The position numbers and the translations under genes are program-made. Shown here piece after piece: positions 9,801-18,181 of a stretch of 64,000 nt of DNA (positions are counted from its first letter, which is position 1; each line of letters begins with the position of its first letter). The notes under the pieces are model-generated. The model worked only from the letters and a program-made list of their open reading frames with translations. It ran no database searches and had not been told where the DNA came from. The stretch lies in NCBI RefSeq assembly GCF_014192335.1, contig NZ_JACHXU010000008.1, positions 62,001 to 126,000 on the forward strand, in the 5' to 3' direction. This DNA is from Aporhodopirellula rubra. GTDB taxonomy: Bacteria > Planctomycetota > Planctomycetia > Pirellulales > Pirellulaceae.

Positions 9801-10239
9801 CGGTCCCGACGAACCAGTTCATTTCGAGACTCTGTCGGACTGGACGAAAAGCGACATACCGGGCATTAAGCATTACTCCGGCAAAGCAGTCTACAAGACG
9901 ACTTTCTCGATCGATGAGCATCAACGGAATCAACCAATTTCATTGCAACTGGGCGACGTGAAAGACGTCGGTATCGCGCGAGTGTCGCTGAACGGAAAAG
10001 ACCTCGGCGTGGTATGGCGTCCGCCTTTCCGAGTGTACGTGACCGATGCCCTCAAAGAAGGGGAGAACTCGCTCTCGGTGACCGTCGTCAATTCGTGGAG
10101 GAACCGCCTGATTGGCGATCGGGATCTACCCGAAAACCAACGTTTGACTCGCACTAACATCACTGTCACCAATCAATGGACACTCGAACCTTCCGGCTTA
10201 CTCGGTCCGGTCAAATTATGTGTCGACGAATCGAATTAA
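6895..10239 (+). CDS. Alpha-L-rhamnosidase-type glycoside hydrolase (GH106)
   Basis: A 1114-residue exported enzyme with an N-terminal signal peptide (hydrophobic stretch IIAVIALIFFSSVAGA). The mature start has the GH106 hallmark: a proline-rich lead, then RAFWWWLNGNVTK, then an ELEEMKDKGFSGALIF helix-strand. The catalytic barrel continues with LSLNIQSGWNLGGP, HTDSWEGGG (Glu469) and MMSEFWSPS (Glu569); these two glutamates are my candidates for catalytic residues. A galactose-binding-like insert lies at about 195-330, and a beta-sandwich GH2-like sugar-binding domain at about 950-1110 (VSLNGKDLGVVWRPPF). GH106 enzymes remove terminal L-rhamnose from plant or algal polysaccharides. It follows the RhaT gene by 69 bases and precedes a sugar isomerase, forming a rhamnose-release, uptake and conversion unit. 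Confidence 0.87.
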   Translation: MTGHLCTNRRVHGSTQIIAVIALIFFSSVAGADDSLAKRFQSPPQDAGIRAFWWWLNGNVTKASIIHELEEMKDKGFSGALIFDADGSNQRGNQKIPAGPTFGSPAWTELFVHACKEADRLGLELSLNIQSGWNLGGPKVTAAEATQTLVWSNTEVTGGTQVIQKLTHPNAREFYRDVAVIAVPARAASSVAGRELSFEIEASSTQSGRDASLAMDAKQDTLWVSGKGPTQKTPQWLLIKLSEPAEIGEVALQGRSQYGPRECEVQVSLNAQTFQTVRRITIPNGEKVTATFPPQSTACVRLLFTDAYDPAPVDGIPRNVQVSEIELSQLGLPASRTHQPIKHLLLKSSTRELGMSAPDCRFLLDTEPAIPGEHVVPFDEIVNLTEQTDADGTLCWDAPQGRWMVLRIGHTNVNAHVSTHSAGWSGRVLDYMNPGSLDAYWNRNIAPLMNAIGPLAGTTLKYIHTDSWEGGGMNWTPGFEETFKLNRGYDPIPWLAVLAGYVVESREDSNAFLADFRKTIGDRIADHYGHLATIADRYGMGTHPECSGPHAGPLDGLKNYGRSELMMSEFWSPSAHRPNPPDRFFVKQAASAAHTYGKKLVGAEGFTTIGPHWNDVPWSSMKPSFDHEYCAGLNLLFNHTFTASPKEMGVPGQEYFAGTHFNPQVTWWHESTALIDYFRRCQYIAQRGQFVADVLYYYGDHIPNIATLKEADPAGALPDFDYDVLSEELLLDRLTFQQGRFELPSGMKYRVLVLPDHRVLSLGVLQKINSLVRSGGTVLGSKPTHAVSLEGGAGGRMQFQQLADGLWGSSDEPVDESGVHNVGSGHVAWGMTARELLHSMEVTSDVHIEGTDRTEDIQWIHYRIGDDDVYFVCETKGKPAKLQAGFRVTGRLPELWDAVDGSIREAQTFSVNDHCTEIPVVLDPFGSLFVVFRQSSEQNLRNDGPNSPLWTVKETIQGPWQVKFDSRWGGPDEPVHFETLSDWTKSDIPGIKHYSGKAVYKTTFSIDEHQRNQPISLQLGDVKDVGIARVSLNGKDLGVVWRPPFRVYVTDALKEGENSLSVTVVNSWRNRLIGDRDLPENQRLTRTNITVTNQWTLEPSGLLGPVKLCVDESN

Positions 10240-10368
10240 TGCGTTCTTGAATTTGCGAATGAATGCCACCTGGCAACGCATCGGTGAATGGATCCACTTT
10301 TCAACGAAATTGGCTTCCGTACGCCCGACTACACGAAACGATTTTCACCTGTGTTATGGAATACAACG

Positions 10369-11952
10369 ATGTCTCTGTTCGACCCTATCAAACCGATTAA
10401 GACCCCACGCGTCGGTCTCTATTCGGTCGGCCACGAACACTATTGGAACCAGTTTGACGGATTGCTCGATCGATTGCTCGGATACAACCGCTTCATCGCA
10501 CAGCAGATTGGTACTCACGGTGAGGTCTGCAATGCCGGGATGATCGACAGTGAATCGGGAGCCCGCGCGGCGGCGGAGAAGTTCAACGCCGCCAATGTTG
10601 ACATTATCTTTTGTCACGCCGCGACCTATGCGATGAGTGCTTCGCATATCAGCATCGCGCGGCATTGTCAGCGTCCGGTTGTTGTATTGAACCTACAACC
10701 CACCGCCGCGATGAATTACGCAAAAACAACGACGGGCGAGTGGTTGGCTCATTGCGTCGGATGCTGCGTCCCTGAAATTTCAAACGCGTTCAATCGTAGC
10801 GGCATCGACTTCCATATTGTTTCCGGGCTGCTCGGTCTGACTGAAACCCCCAAGATTTCACTTGCGGATGAATGCACATCGAACCATCCCGAGGCAATCG
10901 CCGCGTGGGAAGAAATCCATGCTTGGGTGAAAGCATCCGCCGCGGTACGGACGCTTCGCGAGGGTCGGATGGGTTTCTTAGGTCATACCTATCCTGGCAT
11001 GCTCGACATGTACAGCGATTTTACAATGATGGGCGCCGGTACCGGAATGCACATCGAGGTGATGGAGATGTGTGACTTGGATCGATTGGCCCAGTCGGTC
11101 ACGGTGGCGGAAACCAGGGAGAAGCTGGAACAAGTCCATGAGATGTTCGTCATCAGTGAAGACTCACCCGCTGACCCGTTGGCACGCAAACCCAAGCCCG
11201 AACAACTTGACATCGCGTGTCGCGTTGCGGTCGCTCAAGAGAAGCTCGTGCGAGATTTCGACCTGGATGCGCTCACGTATTATTACCGTGGACGCGAAGG
11301 AAACGCCTACGAGCAATTGCAAGAGTCTCTAATCCTGGGCAACTCGTTGCTGACCGCTCAAGGGATTCCCTGCAGTGGTGAAGGCGACATGAAGACGGCC
11401 GTGGCGATGAAGATTTGCGACATTCTCGAGGCCGGTGGTAGCTACACCGAGATCGTTTCATCGGACTACAACCATGGCACCATTATCTTGGGCCACGATG
11501 GACCGTTTCATATCGCCATCTCTGACCAAAAGCCGATTCTACGAGGAATGGGGCTGTATCACGGAAAATGGGGTACCGGTGTGAGTGTCGAAGCGACAGT
11601 CCAGAAGGGACCCGTGACGCTGTTGAACTTGACGCAAACGGGTGAAGGTCGCCTGCGTTTTATCGGCAACGAAGGGATCGCAATCGATGCTCCGATCCTG
11701 AAAATTGGAAACACGATGACGCACGTCCGATTTGATCGCGGACCGAGTCAAATGATGAACGACTGGTTTGCCTTGGCCCCCACGCACCATGGCGCTTTAG
11801 CGGTCGGTCATCTGTCGGAACTGTTTCACAAAGTCGCCACATTGATGGACATCGAATGGTGTTCCGTTTCACATGGCGAAGCGATCGAAGACTCCACTGT
11901 CGCATCGCGTGATATTCTCAGCCTTGGAACGGCTGAACTACATGAAAGTTGA
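10369..11952 (+). CDS. L-fucose/L-arabinose isomerase family protein
   Basis: A protein of 527 residues from ATG 10369 (an in-frame ATG at 10288 would add 27). It belongs to the AraA/FucI ketol-isomerase superfamily: a Rossmann-like N-terminal part (PRVGLYSVGHEHYW, MGFLGHTYPGMLDMYSD) and a C-terminal barrel with SGEGDMKTAVAMK, which matches the metal-binding glutamate segment GEGDxKTA of L-arabinose isomerase. The next AraA ligand region (MEDY) reads SSDYNHGT here, and GHDGPFH follows, so the metal site may differ. Lying after RhaT and a GH106 enzyme, it probably interconverts L-rhamnose or another released aldose and its ketose. The substrate cannot be read from the sequence. Downstream genes for kinase and aldolase are not in this cluster. 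Confidence 0.75.
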   Translation: MSLFDPIKPIKTPRVGLYSVGHEHYWNQFDGLLDRLLGYNRFIAQQIGTHGEVCNAGMIDSESGARAAAEKFNAANVDIIFCHAATYAMSASHISIARHCQRPVVVLNLQPTAAMNYAKTTTGEWLAHCVGCCVPEISNAFNRSGIDFHIVSGLLGLTETPKISLADECTSNHPEAIAAWEEIHAWVKASAAVRTLREGRMGFLGHTYPGMLDMYSDFTMMGAGTGMHIEVMEMCDLDRLAQSVTVAETREKLEQVHEMFVISEDSPADPLARKPKPEQLDIACRVAVAQEKLVRDFDLDALTYYYRGREGNAYEQLQESLILGNSLLTAQGIPCSGEGDMKTAVAMKICDILEAGGSYTEIVSSDYNHGTIILGHDGPFHIAISDQKPILRGMGLYHGKWGTGVSVEATVQKGPVTLLNLTQTGEGRLRFIGNEGIAIDAPILKIGNTMTHVRFDRGPSQMMNDWFALAPTHHGALAVGHLSELFHKVATLMDIEWCSVSHGEAIEDSTVASRDILSLGTAELHES

Positions 11953-11976
11953 GCGATGTCCGGCTAATCGGTCGCA

Positions 11977-13389
11977 CTATTTCTTAGCGAGCGGGTCGTT
12001 CATCTCTTGTTGAAGAGCTTCGAGCTTTTCAGTCAACATCGCGATCCGTACCGATTGTTCAGGATCATCGATCAGATCGTTTTCTTCGAGCGGATCATCG
12101 GCCAGGTTGAAAAGCTGTTTCTTGTTGATCTTCGGGTACACAATCAGTTTGTAGTCTCCGTCGACAATCATCCGTTGGAAGTCAATGTACGCACCATAGA
12201 TCGAATCATAAGAACGTTCCCGCTCTCCGTTGATCAACGGCAACATGCTTTTGAAATCGACTTCATCGGGTTTCTCCATTTTCGCGATTTCAAAAGTCGT
12301 AGGGACGACGTCTTGAAGATAGATGCTCGAGTCAATTTTCTTTGACTCGGGAATATCGGGACCGACCACAGTAAAGGGAACACGCATACTGTGATCATGC
12401 ATATTCTGCTTTCCCATCAAACCGTGATGGCCGGCGGCGAGCCCATGATCGGCAGTGAAGAAGATGTAAGTGTTGTCTGCTTTGCCTGAATCTTCGAGTG
12501 CCTTGAGAACACGTCCGATCTCACGGTCCATGTGCGTGATGATGGCGTAGTATTCTTGTCGATTGATTTGGACTGAATACTTCGTCCGAGGAAACGGAGC
12601 GAGTTTTTCATCTCGTACGTAGTTGCTGCCGATTTGGTAGGGATATTCCTCGTAGAAAGGCTGCGGGATCTCGATCTCTTCGAACGGGTACATATCGACA
12701 AACTCTTTGGGAGCCTGCCGTGGATCGTGTGCCGCGTTGAACGCGATATACATAAAGAACGGGTTGTCGGATTGACCGGCCGACTCGAAGAACAGCTCAG
12801 CGTCGTCGGCTACGACTTCGCTCCAGTGCTTGCCTCCTTCCCAGAACCCACCAAACTTTTTATCCCAAGGTTGCCATACTTTGTCTTCGGGGCTGAGGGG
12901 GCGGATGTATCCTTGGGGTGTTTGTTCTGGCATCCCACCACGGACGTTTCGTGCGGTTCCAAACACCGAATCAGCACTGGCGCTGACGTGCCATTTCCCG
13001 GTGAAGTAAGTGTCATATCCGGCGGATTCAAGGCGTTGTGCCCAAAGCCGTTTTTCGGGCAATTCGGTTTTGCGGATACTGCCTTCGAGAGCGTGAGCGT
13101 TCCAGAGGAAACGTCCTGTGTTCAACATCGCACGGCTAGCCTGACAAACCGCACCGTTCCACCCTCCCATGTTGTAGCAGTGGGTGAAAGAGGTGCCTCG
13201 TCGTGCCAACTCATCGAGGTTGGGGGTGATCACCTGATCGTTACCACCGTTGGCTACGCAGTTGTAAGCCAAGTCATCGGCGAAGAGAAACAGGATGTTG
13301 GGTTTCGTTTCATCGTCCGCAAAACACGCCTGCGAGACTGACAACCCGATCAGGCAAACCAAAAATGCTCTGATCAGTGGGACCGACAT
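11977..13389 (-). CDS. Exported sulfatase (family S1, CxASR type)
   Basis: From the ATG at 13389 the protein has 470 residues and begins with a signal peptide ending near SQACFADD; longer in-frame starts reach 13533 but put about 48 unlikely residues before the signal. The metal-site start PNILFLFADDLAYN and the active-site motif CQASR (Cys converted to formylglycine; a C-x-A-S-R variant of C-x-P-S-R) identify a formylglycine sulfatase. Later features include FFTADHGLAAGHHGLMGKQN and the C-terminal YKLIVYP. It resembles iduronate-2-sulfatase-like S1 enzymes. It is convergent with the rhamnose isomerase gene, 24 bases apart. Sulfatases beside rhamnosidases fit breakdown of sulfated rhamnose-containing algal polysaccharide such as ulvan. 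An activating formylglycine-generating enzyme is not in this window. Confidence 0.9.
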   Translation of the reverse strand: MSVPLIRAFLVCLIGLSVSQACFADDETKPNILFLFADDLAYNCVANGGNDQVITPNLDELARRGTSFTHCYNMGGWNGAVCQASRAMLNTGRFLWNAHALEGSIRKTELPEKRLWAQRLESAGYDTYFTGKWHVSASADSVFGTARNVRGGMPEQTPQGYIRPLSPEDKVWQPWDKKFGGFWEGGKHWSEVVADDAELFFESAGQSDNPFFMYIAFNAAHDPRQAPKEFVDMYPFEEIEIPQPFYEEYPYQIGSNYVRDEKLAPFPRTKYSVQINRQEYYAIITHMDREIGRVLKALEDSGKADNTYIFFTADHGLAAGHHGLMGKQNMHDHSMRVPFTVVGPDIPESKKIDSSIYLQDVVPTTFEIAKMEKPDEVDFKSMLPLINGERERSYDSIYGAYIDFQRMIVDGDYKLIVYPKINKKQLFNLADDPLEENDLIDDPEQSVRIAMLTEKLEALQQEMNDPLAKK

Positions 13390-13587
13390 GCGGGCACGAA
13401 TGCCGCTGCGATGGAGTGTTATTTCGGCGTTACTCATCGTCTGTTTTTCCGCGAAAGGATCACTGCTGCTGAGAAGCTGCACATTGTACACAGCGGCTGG
13501 TGATTGCGCACTCGGTGCCGTGAGTAACGACACGGCGTGAGTTAGGAGGACGCAAGCGAAAGAGCGATGGAACCGAGCGATTCGATC

Positions 13588-15165
13588 CTAGTGTTTGAAG
13601 TGGCGACGGCCGGTGAAGACCATCGGAATCTCGTATTCATCGCACGCAGCGATCACTTCATCGTCACGGCGTGATCCGCCCGGTTGAATGATTGCGACCA
13701 CGCCAGCTTTGGCAGCCGCTTCGATCGAATCGGGGAAGGGGAAGAACGCGTCGCTGGCGAGGACGGACCCATCGCTGCGGTCACCCGCCTTGTCGATCGC
13801 GATCTCAACACTGTCGACGCGGCTCATTTGGCCCGCACCGACGCCGATCAGTGAAGTATCCTTTGCGAGCACGATGGCATTGCTCTTCACGTGTCGTACC
13901 ATCTCCCAGCCGAACGAGATATCGTCCCACAGTTCGTCATCGACGGGGGTTTTCGTGACGGTCTTCCACTGCAACGACGAACTCGACATACGGTCGGCGT
14001 CTTGAACCAGCATGCCACCGCTGATGAACCGGCGAGCAACCTTCGACGCTTCTCCGTCGAGTCTGCCGACCTGCATCAATCGCACGTTATCTTTCCAACG
14101 CGGACGAGTGGTGAGCAACCCGACGGCGCTGGCTTCGAAGTCTGGGGCAACAATCGCTTCGATGAACAGACCTGGTTCGCACAACAGTTCTGCCGTGGCG
14201 AGGTCAACCGTGCGGTTCATGCCAATGACGCTGCCGAACGCACTGAGTGGGTCACCAGCCATGGCTCCGGAGACGGCGTCGACCAAAGTCTTCGCAGTCG
14301 CGGCACCACAGGGATTGTTGTGTTTGATGACGGAGGCGGCCGGATCGGCAAAACCGCGAGCTATCTCGAGAGCGGCATCGAGATCGAGCAGGTTGTTGTA
14401 GGAAAGTTCCTTCCCGCTGATTTGCCGTGCCGAGACAAGGTTTGCCGATCGATCGGAGTGGTCGCTGTAGAGTGCCGCCCGTTGGTGAGGGTTTTCGCCG
14501 TAGCGGAGTTGCGTCTTTCGTCGCAGCGAAACGTGCATCGTTTGTGGGAACTCGCCACTGATCGTTTCGCCCTGCAGGTAGTCGGCAATCGCCCGGTCGT
14601 AGGTTGCGGTGTGATCGAAAGCTTCCGCGGCGAGTTGTCGGCGGAGGTCTGACGTCGTTCCACCAACGCTCTGCAGTTGTTCGATAATTTCGCTGTATTG
14701 TTCAGGACTGGTCGCGATCGCCACGTCGTTTTGGTTTTTCGCTGCCGCCCGCACGAGGCTGGGACCGCCGATGTCGATCTGCTCGATGCATTCCTCGCGA
14801 CTGACGCCTGCTCGGCTGGCGGTAGCGGCAAACGGATACAGGTTGACCACAACGAGATCAAAAGGCTCGATATCGTGATCGGCGATGGTTTCGAGATGAT
14901 CTTCGCGGTCGCGGCGGGCGAGAATCCCCGCGAAAATTCTCGGATGGAGCGTTTTGACACGTCCGTCGAGCATTTCGGGAAAACCCGTGTAATCAGCGAC
15001 GTCTTCGACATCGATCCCGGAATTTTCCAGGTGAGACCGAGTTCCACCGGTGCTGTAGATCGTCACTCCCGCAGCCCGCAGACCGGCAGCCAGATCGGTC
15101 AGCCCCATCTTGTCACTGACACTAATCAACGCATTACGAACTGGTACCACATCTGACACGAGCAA
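13588..15165 (-). CDS. purH: Bifunctional AICAR transformylase/IMP cyclohydrolase
   Basis: A 525-residue cytoplasmic enzyme for the last two steps of de novo purine synthesis: formyl transfer to AICAR, then ring closure to IMP. The N-terminal MGS-like cyclohydrolase domain (about 1-150) shows ALISVSDKMGL, STGGT, GFPEMLDGRVKTLHPRI and VVVNLYPF. The transformylase domain shows LRYGENPHQRAALY, YNNLLDLDAAL and IKHNNPCGAA, ending with DAFFPFPDSIE and IIQPGGSRRDDEVIAACDE. Length matches the family. It is in the same direction as hisF and dnaN, but a 77-base gap to hisF leaves co-transcription open. Confidence 0.97.
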   Translation of the reverse strand: MLVSDVVPVRNALISVSDKMGLTDLAAGLRAAGVTIYSTGGTRSHLENSGIDVEDVADYTGFPEMLDGRVKTLHPRIFAGILARRDREDHLETIADHDIEPFDLVVVNLYPFAATASRAGVSREECIEQIDIGGPSLVRAAAKNQNDVAIATSPEQYSEIIEQLQSVGGTTSDLRRQLAAEAFDHTATYDRAIADYLQGETISGEFPQTMHVSLRRKTQLRYGENPHQRAALYSDHSDRSANLVSARQISGKELSYNNLLDLDAALEIARGFADPAASVIKHNNPCGAATAKTLVDAVSGAMAGDPLSAFGSVIGMNRTVDLATAELLCEPGLFIEAIVAPDFEASAVGLLTTRPRWKDNVRLMQVGRLDGEASKVARRFISGGMLVQDADRMSSSSLQWKTVTKTPVDDELWDDISFGWEMVRHVKSNAIVLAKDTSLIGVGAGQMSRVDSVEIAIDKAGDRSDGSVLASDAFFPFPDSIEAAAKAGVVAIIQPGGSRRDDEVIAACDEYEIPMVFTGRRHFKH

Positions 15166-15242
15166 TCACTTCGGGTGAGGGAAAACGCCTTGGGGAAAGT
15201 TTGACCGACATGTTCCTTGCGAAAGCCGTTTTGGTCAAGGAG

Positions 15243-16013
15243 TTAAGGCAGCCGGACGGCAATTCCCATCTCTCTCATCCGGCGTTTGGTCTCATCGATG
15301 GAATACGTACCGAAGTGGAAAATACTGGCGGCCAGGGCAGCGTCCGCCTTCCCGTCCCGGATTGCCTCTCCCAAATGGTCCGGATTGCCGGCCCCACCGC
15401 TGGCGACGACTGGGATTGAGACCGCCTCGCTGACTGCCCGCGTGATCGGAATGTCGTACCCGTCGCACGTGCCGTCAGCGTCCATGCTGGTCAGAACAAT
15501 CTCACCAGCACCGAGCTGTTCGACCCGCTTCGCCCATTCGACCGCCTGCAGACCAGTGGGTTTTCGGCCACCGTTGATGTGCACTTCCCAGAATTCTTCG
15601 CCGTCCCGCTGCACCCGTTTCGGATCGATGTTGACGACAATGCACTGGCTACCGAATCGATCGGCGGCACGACTGACGAAATCGGGATCCGTCACCGCGG
15701 AGGAATTAATGGATACTTTGTCGCACCCCGCCGACAACAGTGCCCGGACGTCCTCGATCGTTCGCACGCCACCACCAACGGTCAACGGCATGAACACCTG
15801 CTCGGCTGTTCGCCGAACGACATCCAACAGGATGTCTCGCTCTTCGTGGCTCGCGGTGATGTCGAGAAACACCAACTCATCGGCGCCCTCTGCCTCGTAA
15901 CGGCGGGCGACTTCGACCGGGTCACCCGCGTCACGGAGATTGACGAAGTTGGTCCCTTTGACGACCCGGCCACCATGAACGTCCAAACAAGGAATAATGC
16001 GAGCAGCGAGCAT
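15243..16013 (-). CDS. hisF: Imidazole glycerol phosphate synthase subunit HisF
   Basis: A 256-residue (beta/alpha)8 cyclase subunit that converts PRFAR and glutaminase-derived ammonia to imidazole glycerol phosphate and AICAR in histidine synthesis. The ATG at 16013 gives the standard N-terminus [20 protein letters not shown] with catalytic Asp11; the second catalytic residue is Asp130 in VVNIDPKR. Other features are [27 protein letters not shown] and [10 protein letters not shown]. The frame is open further upstream to 16181, but that extension has no family support. The partner hisH is not adjacent. AICAR made here is the substrate of the neighbouring PurH, a metabolic link between the two genes. 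Confidence 0.96.
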   Translation of the reverse strand: MLAARIIPCLDVHGGRVVKGTNFVNLRDAGDPVEVARRYEAEGADELVFLDITASHEERDILLDVVRRTAEQVFMPLTVGGGVRTIEDVRALLSAGCDKVSINSSAVTDPDFVSRAADRFGSQCIVVNIDPKRVQRDGEEFWEVHINGGRKPTGLQAVEWAKRVEQLGAGEIVLTSMDADGTCDGYDIPITRAVSEAVSIPVVASGGAGNPDHLGEAIRDGKADAALAASIFHFGTYSIDETKRRMREMGIAVRLP

Positions 16014-16240
16014 GGCTGGAATCAGGTTGAGTATCGAGTGCTGAAAGAGTCGCCCGGCCGAACCATCGTGCTGATCGAATCGGTATCCGCGGCGAACTGC
16101 CAGGATAGTTGGATTGCCTAAAGGCCGAACTGGCGGGAGGTTGCCTGTGAAAGCGAACCGTCGACGGATTGCCCGACCCACGTAGAAACATCAATGTAGC
16201 TGGGCTGGTCGCGACGGGGAACACTCGCTTTGGCCGCCAA

Positions 16241-16585
16241 TCAGCTGCTGGCCTTGTTCGCACCGAGTTTGAAGCGGATGTCGGTGATCTTCGCCTGGGG
16301 ATGGTCCTTGGACAGACCACGAAGGATTTGCCGTTTTTGGAACGTCAATTCTTGCATCACGACGCTGTCGACCGCGTAGACCTGAAGAACGCCGCGGCTG
16401 AGTTTGCCGACCATGATGCTGCCCGCGAGAGCCGGTCCGACGCTCTTGGCGATTGACTCCGTCATCGCGTTGTCCGTCGCGACGCTGGCGTAACCCCGCC
16501 GGCTCATCAATTCGGAGACGAGGGTCCCGATGCGGCGAGCACCTTTGCCCCGTTCGTCGTCCGGGTTGGGGGCTTTCTTTTTCAA
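16241..16585 (-). CDS. DUF721/DciA-like protein
   Basis: A 114-residue protein of the DUF721 family, whose best-known member DciA helps load the replicative helicase in bacteria lacking DnaC/DnaI. The family pattern is seen as RRIGTLVSELMSRRGYAS, then VGPALAGSIMVGKLSRGVLQVYAVDSVVMQELTFQKRQIL, then ITDIRFKLG at the end. It lies 9 bases downstream of dnaN in the same direction, so the two are probably co-transcribed, which fits a replication role. The helicase-loader role itself is inferred from family and context, not shown by a catalytic motif. Confidence 0.75.
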   Translation of the reverse strand: MKKKAPNPDDERGKGARRIGTLVSELMSRRGYASVATDNAMTESIAKSVGPALAGSIMVGKLSRGVLQVYAVDSVVMQELTFQKRQILRGLSKDHPQAKITDIRFKLGANKASS

Positions 16586-16594
16586 TTGCTATCC

Positions 16595-17713
16595 TTAGCG
16601 ATCGCGGGCCATCGGCATGATGACATAGGCGTAACCGTCATCGGTATTGAGCAGCGCAGGGGACTTCGAACTTTCGATTTCCATCACAAACGTCACCTCC
16701 GAATCCATCACCTTGCAGAAGTCGGCTAGGTAACGATGGTCCATCGTCAGGGTGATCGATTCTCCGTCGTAGCTGATCGGCAATTCGATTTGTGACTCAC
16801 CCAGATCCGCCGTGGACGCCTCAAGTTTCAACGTGCCGTCGGCGAAGGTAAAGTCGACCCCTCGGCTGTCGATATCCGTCACGATCGCAGCCTGACGCAG
16901 GGCGGCGAACAGCGGTCCGACGGTCACATCGATCTGCACCGCATTCTCTCGCTTGGGCAGCACTTGCCGCCAATTCGGATATCGGCCTTCGACCAATCGG
17001 CTAGAGATCACCGCTCGAGGGGTGCGAATCAGAAGGTCGTTTCCGCGTGAGGCAACCTCGACCGTATCATCCTTGTCGCTGAGCGCTTTTTCGATCAACG
17101 CGATCGCTCGGGTCGGGACAATCGTGGTCATCCCGTTGGTCTGGTGACCGCCGACGGGTTCACCGGTGCCTTCCATCCGGGCGAGTCGCCGGCCATCGGT
17201 TCCAACCGCGATGACGGAGTTTTCTTCCATCTCCAGGAGTACCCCTCCGAGAGCGTACCGGCTCGATTCCGAATCGGTCGCGAAGGCCGTCCGTTTCAGC
17301 ATTTCACGGAACAGCCGGGTGCTAATTTGGTGGTACTTCTCCTCGTCGAATTCTCGCACACTCGGGAACTCGTCGGGGTTGTTTCCGGGCAAACGGAACT
17401 TGCTCCGGCTGCCGGAAATTCGGATGCCCGATTCATCGGTTTCGATCGTGATTTTTTCGTCGTTGCTCTCACGAAAAATCGCCCCGGTTCGTTGAACCGG
17501 TAACAATGCAGTTCCCTCGGTTTCGATCTCGACACCCTCGGTCACATCCAATCGAATTCCCACCTCTTGGTCGGTCGCCGAAAGCGTCAACTTGGAACCT
17601 GCCGCGGTGACTTTGACGTTCTGCAAAATCTCCTTGGGCGACCGAGTGGGCGCGATGCTGGCGGCCAGTGCGAACGCGTTGGCGAGTGTATCTCGTTGGC
17701 AGGTGATCTTCAT
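16595..17713 (-). CDS. dnaN: DNA polymerase III sliding clamp (beta subunit)
   Basis: A 372-residue protein with the three repeated clamp domains of DnaN. Recognisable stretches are MKITCQRDTLANAF at the start, LSATDQEVGIRLDV, FRLPGNNPDEFPSVREF, ETDESGIRISGSRSKF, ALGGVLLEMEEN, VGTDGRRLARMEG, FTFADGTLKLEAS and the C-terminal YVIMPM, which is the typical clamp end. It encircles DNA and tethers the replicative polymerase. The start is the ATG at 17713. Upstream lies a 468-base non-coding region with DnaA-box-like sites; downstream, 9 bases away, is a DUF721/DciA-like gene. dnaA and recF are not in the neighbourhood, unlike the common dnaA-dnaN-recF order. Confidence 0.97.
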   Translation of the reverse strand: MKITCQRDTLANAFALAASIAPTRSPKEILQNVKVTAAGSKLTLSATDQEVGIRLDVTEGVEIETEGTALLPVQRTGAIFRESNDEKITIETDESGIRISGSRSKFRLPGNNPDEFPSVREFDEEKYHQISTRLFREMLKRTAFATDSESSRYALGGVLLEMEENSVIAVGTDGRRLARMEGTGEPVGGHQTNGMTTIVPTRAIALIEKALSDKDDTVEVASRGNDLLIRTPRAVISSRLVEGRYPNWRQVLPKRENAVQIDVTVGPLFAALRQAAIVTDIDSRGVDFTFADGTLKLEASTADLGESQIELPISYDGESITLTMDHRYLADFCKVMDSEVTFVMEIESSKSPALLNTDDGYAYVIMPMARDR

Positions 17714-17975
17714 GAGCGAGTGTTTTCGTGTGCGACGATGAGCTTTGGTCGAGCGAATGTTTTACCGGGGCGGACTCAGCGACGCACCCCCTCAAATTCC
17801 AAAGCGGCTCATGGACTGACTCAGAGGTTGCTAGCAACCAAGAGACTCACTCAGAGTCTTTGCTATCAAAGAACTTAATATCTTTTATCGTCGTCGTCGT
17901 AATGTGCGGCCCTCGAGTGTCGACGTTTGAAGGATCGATCCATGATTTACTGTAAAAACGTTACTCAAACGGCCG

Positions 17976-17993
17976 TTGTTCACATGTGGATAA
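17976..17993. promoter_or_regulatory. Two abutting DnaA-box-like sites
   Basis: TGTGGATAA at 17985-17993 is the exact complement of the classic DnaA box TTATCCACA. It directly follows TTGTTCACA at 17976-17984, which differs from the relaxed consensus TTWTNCACA at one position. The two face each other with no spacer. Confidence 0.55.
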
Positions 17994-18120
17994 CTTGTCC
18001 GCTCGCTGTCGGAAGATTGTCGATCTTTGTCTGTTGTTTGGACACTTCCAGACAGTCACTGAGGGAGGGTGGTCAAAAGGCAGACAAGAATCGACAGTGA
18101 TCAGACATTCGAAAGACAGT

Positions 18121-18129
18121 TTTTCCACA
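18121..18129 (+). promoter_or_regulatory. DnaA-box-like site
   Basis: TTTTCCACA fits the relaxed DnaA-box consensus TTWTNCACA. It lies 53 bases before the cutA start and 128 bases from the paired boxes at 17976-17993. Confidence 0.45.
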
Positions 18130-18181
18130 GGGTTTCGAGCGGGCTAGGCAAGCTGAAACGCCTTCAAATGAGACTAAAAAA

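Larger units (their letters stand above)
17714..18181. other. Structured 468-base intergenic region upstream of dnaN (possible origin)
   Basis: Non-coding gap between the divergent dnaN and cutA genes. From left to right: a 13-base direct repeat with one mismatch, GACTGACTCAGAG at 17814-17826 and GACTCACTCAGAG at 17844-17856, exactly 30 bases apart and enclosing a perfect 14-base palindrome (GGTTGCTAGCAACC, 17826-17839); a small hairpin TCTTTG-CTAT-CAAAGA at 17857-17872; an A/T-rich stretch around 17874-17890; two abutting opposed DnaA-box-like 9-mers at 17976-17993; repeated GACAGT words around 18050-18120; and a third box, TTTTCCACA, at 18121-18129. It could be a replication origin or a DnaA-controlled promoter region for dnaN. 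Confidence 0.45.

Noticed and set aside
12634..13341. 235-codon plus-strand frame
   Set aside because: Antisense to the sulfatase gene; no domain is visible.
13891..14652. 253-codon plus-strand frame
   Set aside because: It is antisense to purH, which is fully supported; the translation shows no motif.
16014..16181. N-terminal extension of hisF
   Set aside because: The ATG at 16013 gives the exact family N-terminus with Asp11 in place; the extension is non-conserved sequence.
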